A stretch of 6,552 nt of DNA, from the NCBI GenBank assembly GCA_019414545.1, contig DXLV01000057.1, positions 1 to 6,552 on the forward strand. The letters run 5' to 3'. The translations under genes were made by a program, and so were the position numbers. How positions within the stretch are numbered: position 1 is the first letter of the stretch; every line of letters starts with the position of its first letter. Source of the DNA: Collinsella sp. (GTDB lineage: Bacteria; Actinomycetota; Coriobacteriia; Coriobacteriales; Coriobacteriaceae). The notes under the pieces were generated by a model that made no database searches, was not told the origin of the DNA, and saw only the letters and a list, made by a program, of their open reading frames with translations. Shown piece by piece: positions 5,200 to 6,552 of the stretch.

Positions 5200-6114
5200 C
5201 TAGTGATACAGCCCCGGCTGGTAGTGGTACTCGTTGCTCACATGCGGGCACAGCTGCCAAAAGGCAACAGCACTTGCCGCGGCCACGTTGAGTGAATCGA
5301 CCCCATGCGCCATCGGAATACGCACGGCGCGGTCGCAGCCTGCAATGGTCTTGGCGCCCAAGCCAGCACCCTCGGTGCCCATAAAGATTGCCAGGCGGTC
5401 AATCTCCTGGAGCGCGGGATCGTCCAGCGACACCGAATCATCCGTCAACGCCATAGCGGCACACGAAAAGCCGGCATCGTGTAGCGCCGCCAGCCCATCA
5501 TGCGGCCATACGCGCGCTTCGCTGCCAATGCGTGTCCAGGGCACCTGGAACACCGTGCCCATGCTCACGCGGGCCGAACGACGATACAGCGGATCACAAC
5601 ACGTAGGACTGACCAAAATGCCGTCGACGTTGAGCGCGGCCGCCGAGCGGAATATTGCGCCCACATTGGTATGGTCGACAATGCCCTCGAGCACGCACAC
5701 GCGCACCGGGCGCTCCCCCGCCGCCTCGACGACGCCGCCCAAGAACTCATCAACCGGAATCTGTCGCGGGCGACGAAATGCCGCGAGCGCACCGCGCGTC
5801 ACGTTAAAACCCGTCAGACGCTCCATAAGCTCCATCGAGGCAACGAACACGGGAACCGGACCCGCGCCCTCGCGTACCGCCAGGCGCTCAAACAGCGGCA
5901 TCATCTGGTCGAGCCAGCGCTCGCCCAAAAGAAAGCTCACCGGCTGGTATCCGGCGCGAACCGCACGCTCGATGACCTTGGCACTCTCGGCGATAAAAAT
6001 GCCCTTCTGCGACTCCAGCACGCAGCGAAGCTCACGCTCGGTCAGTCGCACGTAGGCATCGAGCCGCTCGTCCTCGAGAGAATCGATTCGCAGCACCTCA
6101 ACGGCATCAGTCAT
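5200..6114 (-). CDS. SpoU/TrmH-family RNA 2'-O-ribose methyltransferase
   Basis: This is a SPOUT-fold, SAM-dependent enzyme that methylates a ribose 2'-OH in tRNA or rRNA; the target nucleotide cannot be told. All three SpoU motifs are present (numbering from Met 6114, 304 residues). Motif 1 is NVGAIFRSA (150-158) with Arg156 as the expected catalytic residue. Motif 2 is VSMGTVFQVPW (183-193). Motif 3 is MGTEGAGLG (245-253) through IPM and SLN (266-276), forming the trefoil-knot SAM site. The N-terminal part (IDSLEDERLDAYVRLTERELR, then FIAESAKVIERAV) matches the substrate-binding domain of actinobacterial TrmH-like proteins. ATG 6114 fits the family N-terminus but has no clear ribosome binding site. 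ATG 6147 would add eleven Cys/Gly-rich residues and also lacks one; a TATAGA hexamer overlapping it suggests transcription starts inside that extension. Spacing to folA upstream is about 110 bases. Confidence 0.92.
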   Translation of the reverse strand: MTDAVEVLRIDSLEDERLDAYVRLTERELRCVLESQKGIFIAESAKVIERAVRAGYQPVSFLLGERWLDQMMPLFERLAVREGAGPVPVFVASMELMERLTGFNVTRGALAAFRRPRQIPVDEFLGGVVEAAGERPVRVCVLEGIVDHTNVGAIFRSAAALNVDGILVSPTCCDPLYRRSARVSMGTVFQVPWTRIGSEARVWPHDGLAALHDAGFSCAAMALTDDSVSLDDPALQEIDRLAIFMGTEGAGLGAKTIAGCDRAVRIPMAHGVDSLNVAAASAVAFWQLCPHVSNEYHYQPGLYH

Positions 6115-6146
6115 AGCAGCCAGCCCGCACCCTTCTTTACAGCACA

Positions 6147-6152
6147 TCTATA
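6147..6152 (-). promoter_or_regulatory. Candidate -10 hexamer of the methyltransferase gene
   Basis: TATAGA on the minus strand stands 33 bases upstream of ATG 6114. The -35 region 16-18 bases further upstream (near 6170-6175) is poor and lies within the hairpin at 6161-6179. It is therefore a weak call, useful mainly because it disfavours ATG 6147 as the start. Confidence 0.25.
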
Positions 6153-6160
6153 CCAAACGA

Positions 6161-6179
6161 GGCGACGCTAAGCGCCGCC
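6161..6179 (-). terminator. Weak stem-loop, possible folA terminator
   Basis: On the minus strand GGCGGCGCT is followed after one base by AGCGTCGCC, complementary with one mismatch; it folds as a short stem with a loop of about five bases. The following TCGTTTGG is only a poor T-tract. It lies about 45 bases after the folA stop codon, where a terminator is expected. Confidence 0.3.
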
Positions 6180-6223
6180 CCATGCATTCAAACAACCCGA
6201 TGATACCGTTCACGCCAGACGAT

Positions 6224-6552
6224 TTACGCCTCAACGCGACGATACGTCACGAACTCATAATCGACACCCTCGTCTCCCTCGCCCGAGGCAATCGTGGCAA
6301 CACCGTCACGCCGCGCAATCTCCCACGCGGGATCGGCATCCAAATCGGGAAAGTACGTATCCACGTCATGCACGCAATGGTTATGCGTAACCTCGGCCTC
6401 CACGCAATACGGCAAAAACTGTCGATATACCTCGCCGCCGCCGATTACCCAGGCAACGGGTTCATCGGCAACCACGGCAAGCGCCTCGTCGACACTATGC
6501 ACCACGTCGACGCCCTCGGGAGCAAAGTCCTCATCGCGCGTGAGCACGATAT
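6224..6552 (-). CDS. folA: Dihydrofolate reductase, C-terminal part (5' end outside window)
   Basis: The enzyme reduces dihydrofolate to tetrahydrofolate with NADPH, supplying one-carbon units for thymidylate and purine synthesis. The 108 visible residues carry the C-terminal DHFR signatures: an IVLTRDEDF strand with EGVDVVHSVDEAL, the NADPH-binding VIGGGEVYRQFLP loop, AEVTHNHCVHDVDTYFP (the Thr of the family's lyiT segment and the D-T/x-FP motif), and a closing YEFVTYRR strand. Family members are about 160-165 residues, so roughly 50-55 N-terminal residues lie beyond the right edge. The frame is open to the edge: the GTG at 6547 is an internal Val, because the codon before it (Ile) continues the same strand. 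Stop is TAA 6226-6224. A thyA neighbour would be usual but cannot be seen. Confidence 0.92.
   Translation of the reverse strand, partial: IVLTRDEDFAPEGVDVVHSVDEALAVVADEPVAWVIGGGEVYRQFLPYCVEAEVTHNHCVHDVDTYFPDLDADPAWEIARRDGVATIASGEGDEGVDYEFVTYRRVEA

Noticed and set aside
5234..6171. Plus-strand frames of 273 and 223 codons across the methyltransferase gene
   Set aside because: Antisense to a gene with all three SpoU motifs; no family resemblance.
1..6552. tRNA or rRNA genes, CRISPR arrays
   Set aside because: No cloverleaf with a T-loop/acceptor pair, no rRNA-like stretch and no regularly spaced direct repeats were seen by eye on either strand.

Overview
The window looks like a chromosomal segment of a high-GC Gram-positive bacterium, most likely a Coriobacteriia member of the Collinsella type. 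This rests on protein style (FtsH, the CobO-type adenosyltransferase, the SpoU methyltransferase), strong GC bias at third codon positions with long antisense shadow frames, and purine-rich ribosome binding sites. The genus is inference, not proven by the sequence.

Layout. Positions 1-110 are AT-rich (36 of 110 bases are G or C) and may hold the last 26 codons of an unrecognised plus-strand gene. Positions about 120-640 are a small mobile-element graveyard: a hairpin, the 3' end of an IS3-family transposase on the minus strand (197 to about 420), and the C-terminal tail of a serine recombinase on the plus strand (about 529-642). That tail runs into the end of the first intact gene. From 632 rightward everything looks like ordinary chromosome: a DUF523/TudS-like iron-sulfur protein (minus, 632-1093), the membrane protease ftsH (minus, 1169-3076), a divergent corrinoid adenosyltransferase (plus, 3154-3639), a MATE-family multidrug/cation transporter (minus, 3725-5074), a SpoU/TrmH-family RNA 2'-O-methyltransferase (minus, 5200-6114 or 6147), and the C-terminal two thirds of dihydrofolate reductase folA (minus, 6224 to the right edge).

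Genes and control. The genes do not form one pathway: they cover membrane protein quality control, cobalamin activation, export, RNA modification and folate reduction. ftsH has a textbook intrinsic terminator whose U-tract abuts the ribosome binding site of the DUF523 gene, so that downstream gene seems to depend on read-through or on a promoter I cannot see. The convergent pair cobO/MATE is separated only by an 84-base inverted repeat built from two mirror-image units, similar in architecture to REP/BIME elements. A second long-loop inverted repeat lies between the methyltransferase and the MATE gene.

I did not find an obviously new multi-gene system. The points most worth a second look are the composite repeat at 3641-3724, the accessory/core junction at the 3' end of the DUF523 gene, and the terminator-RBS abutment.
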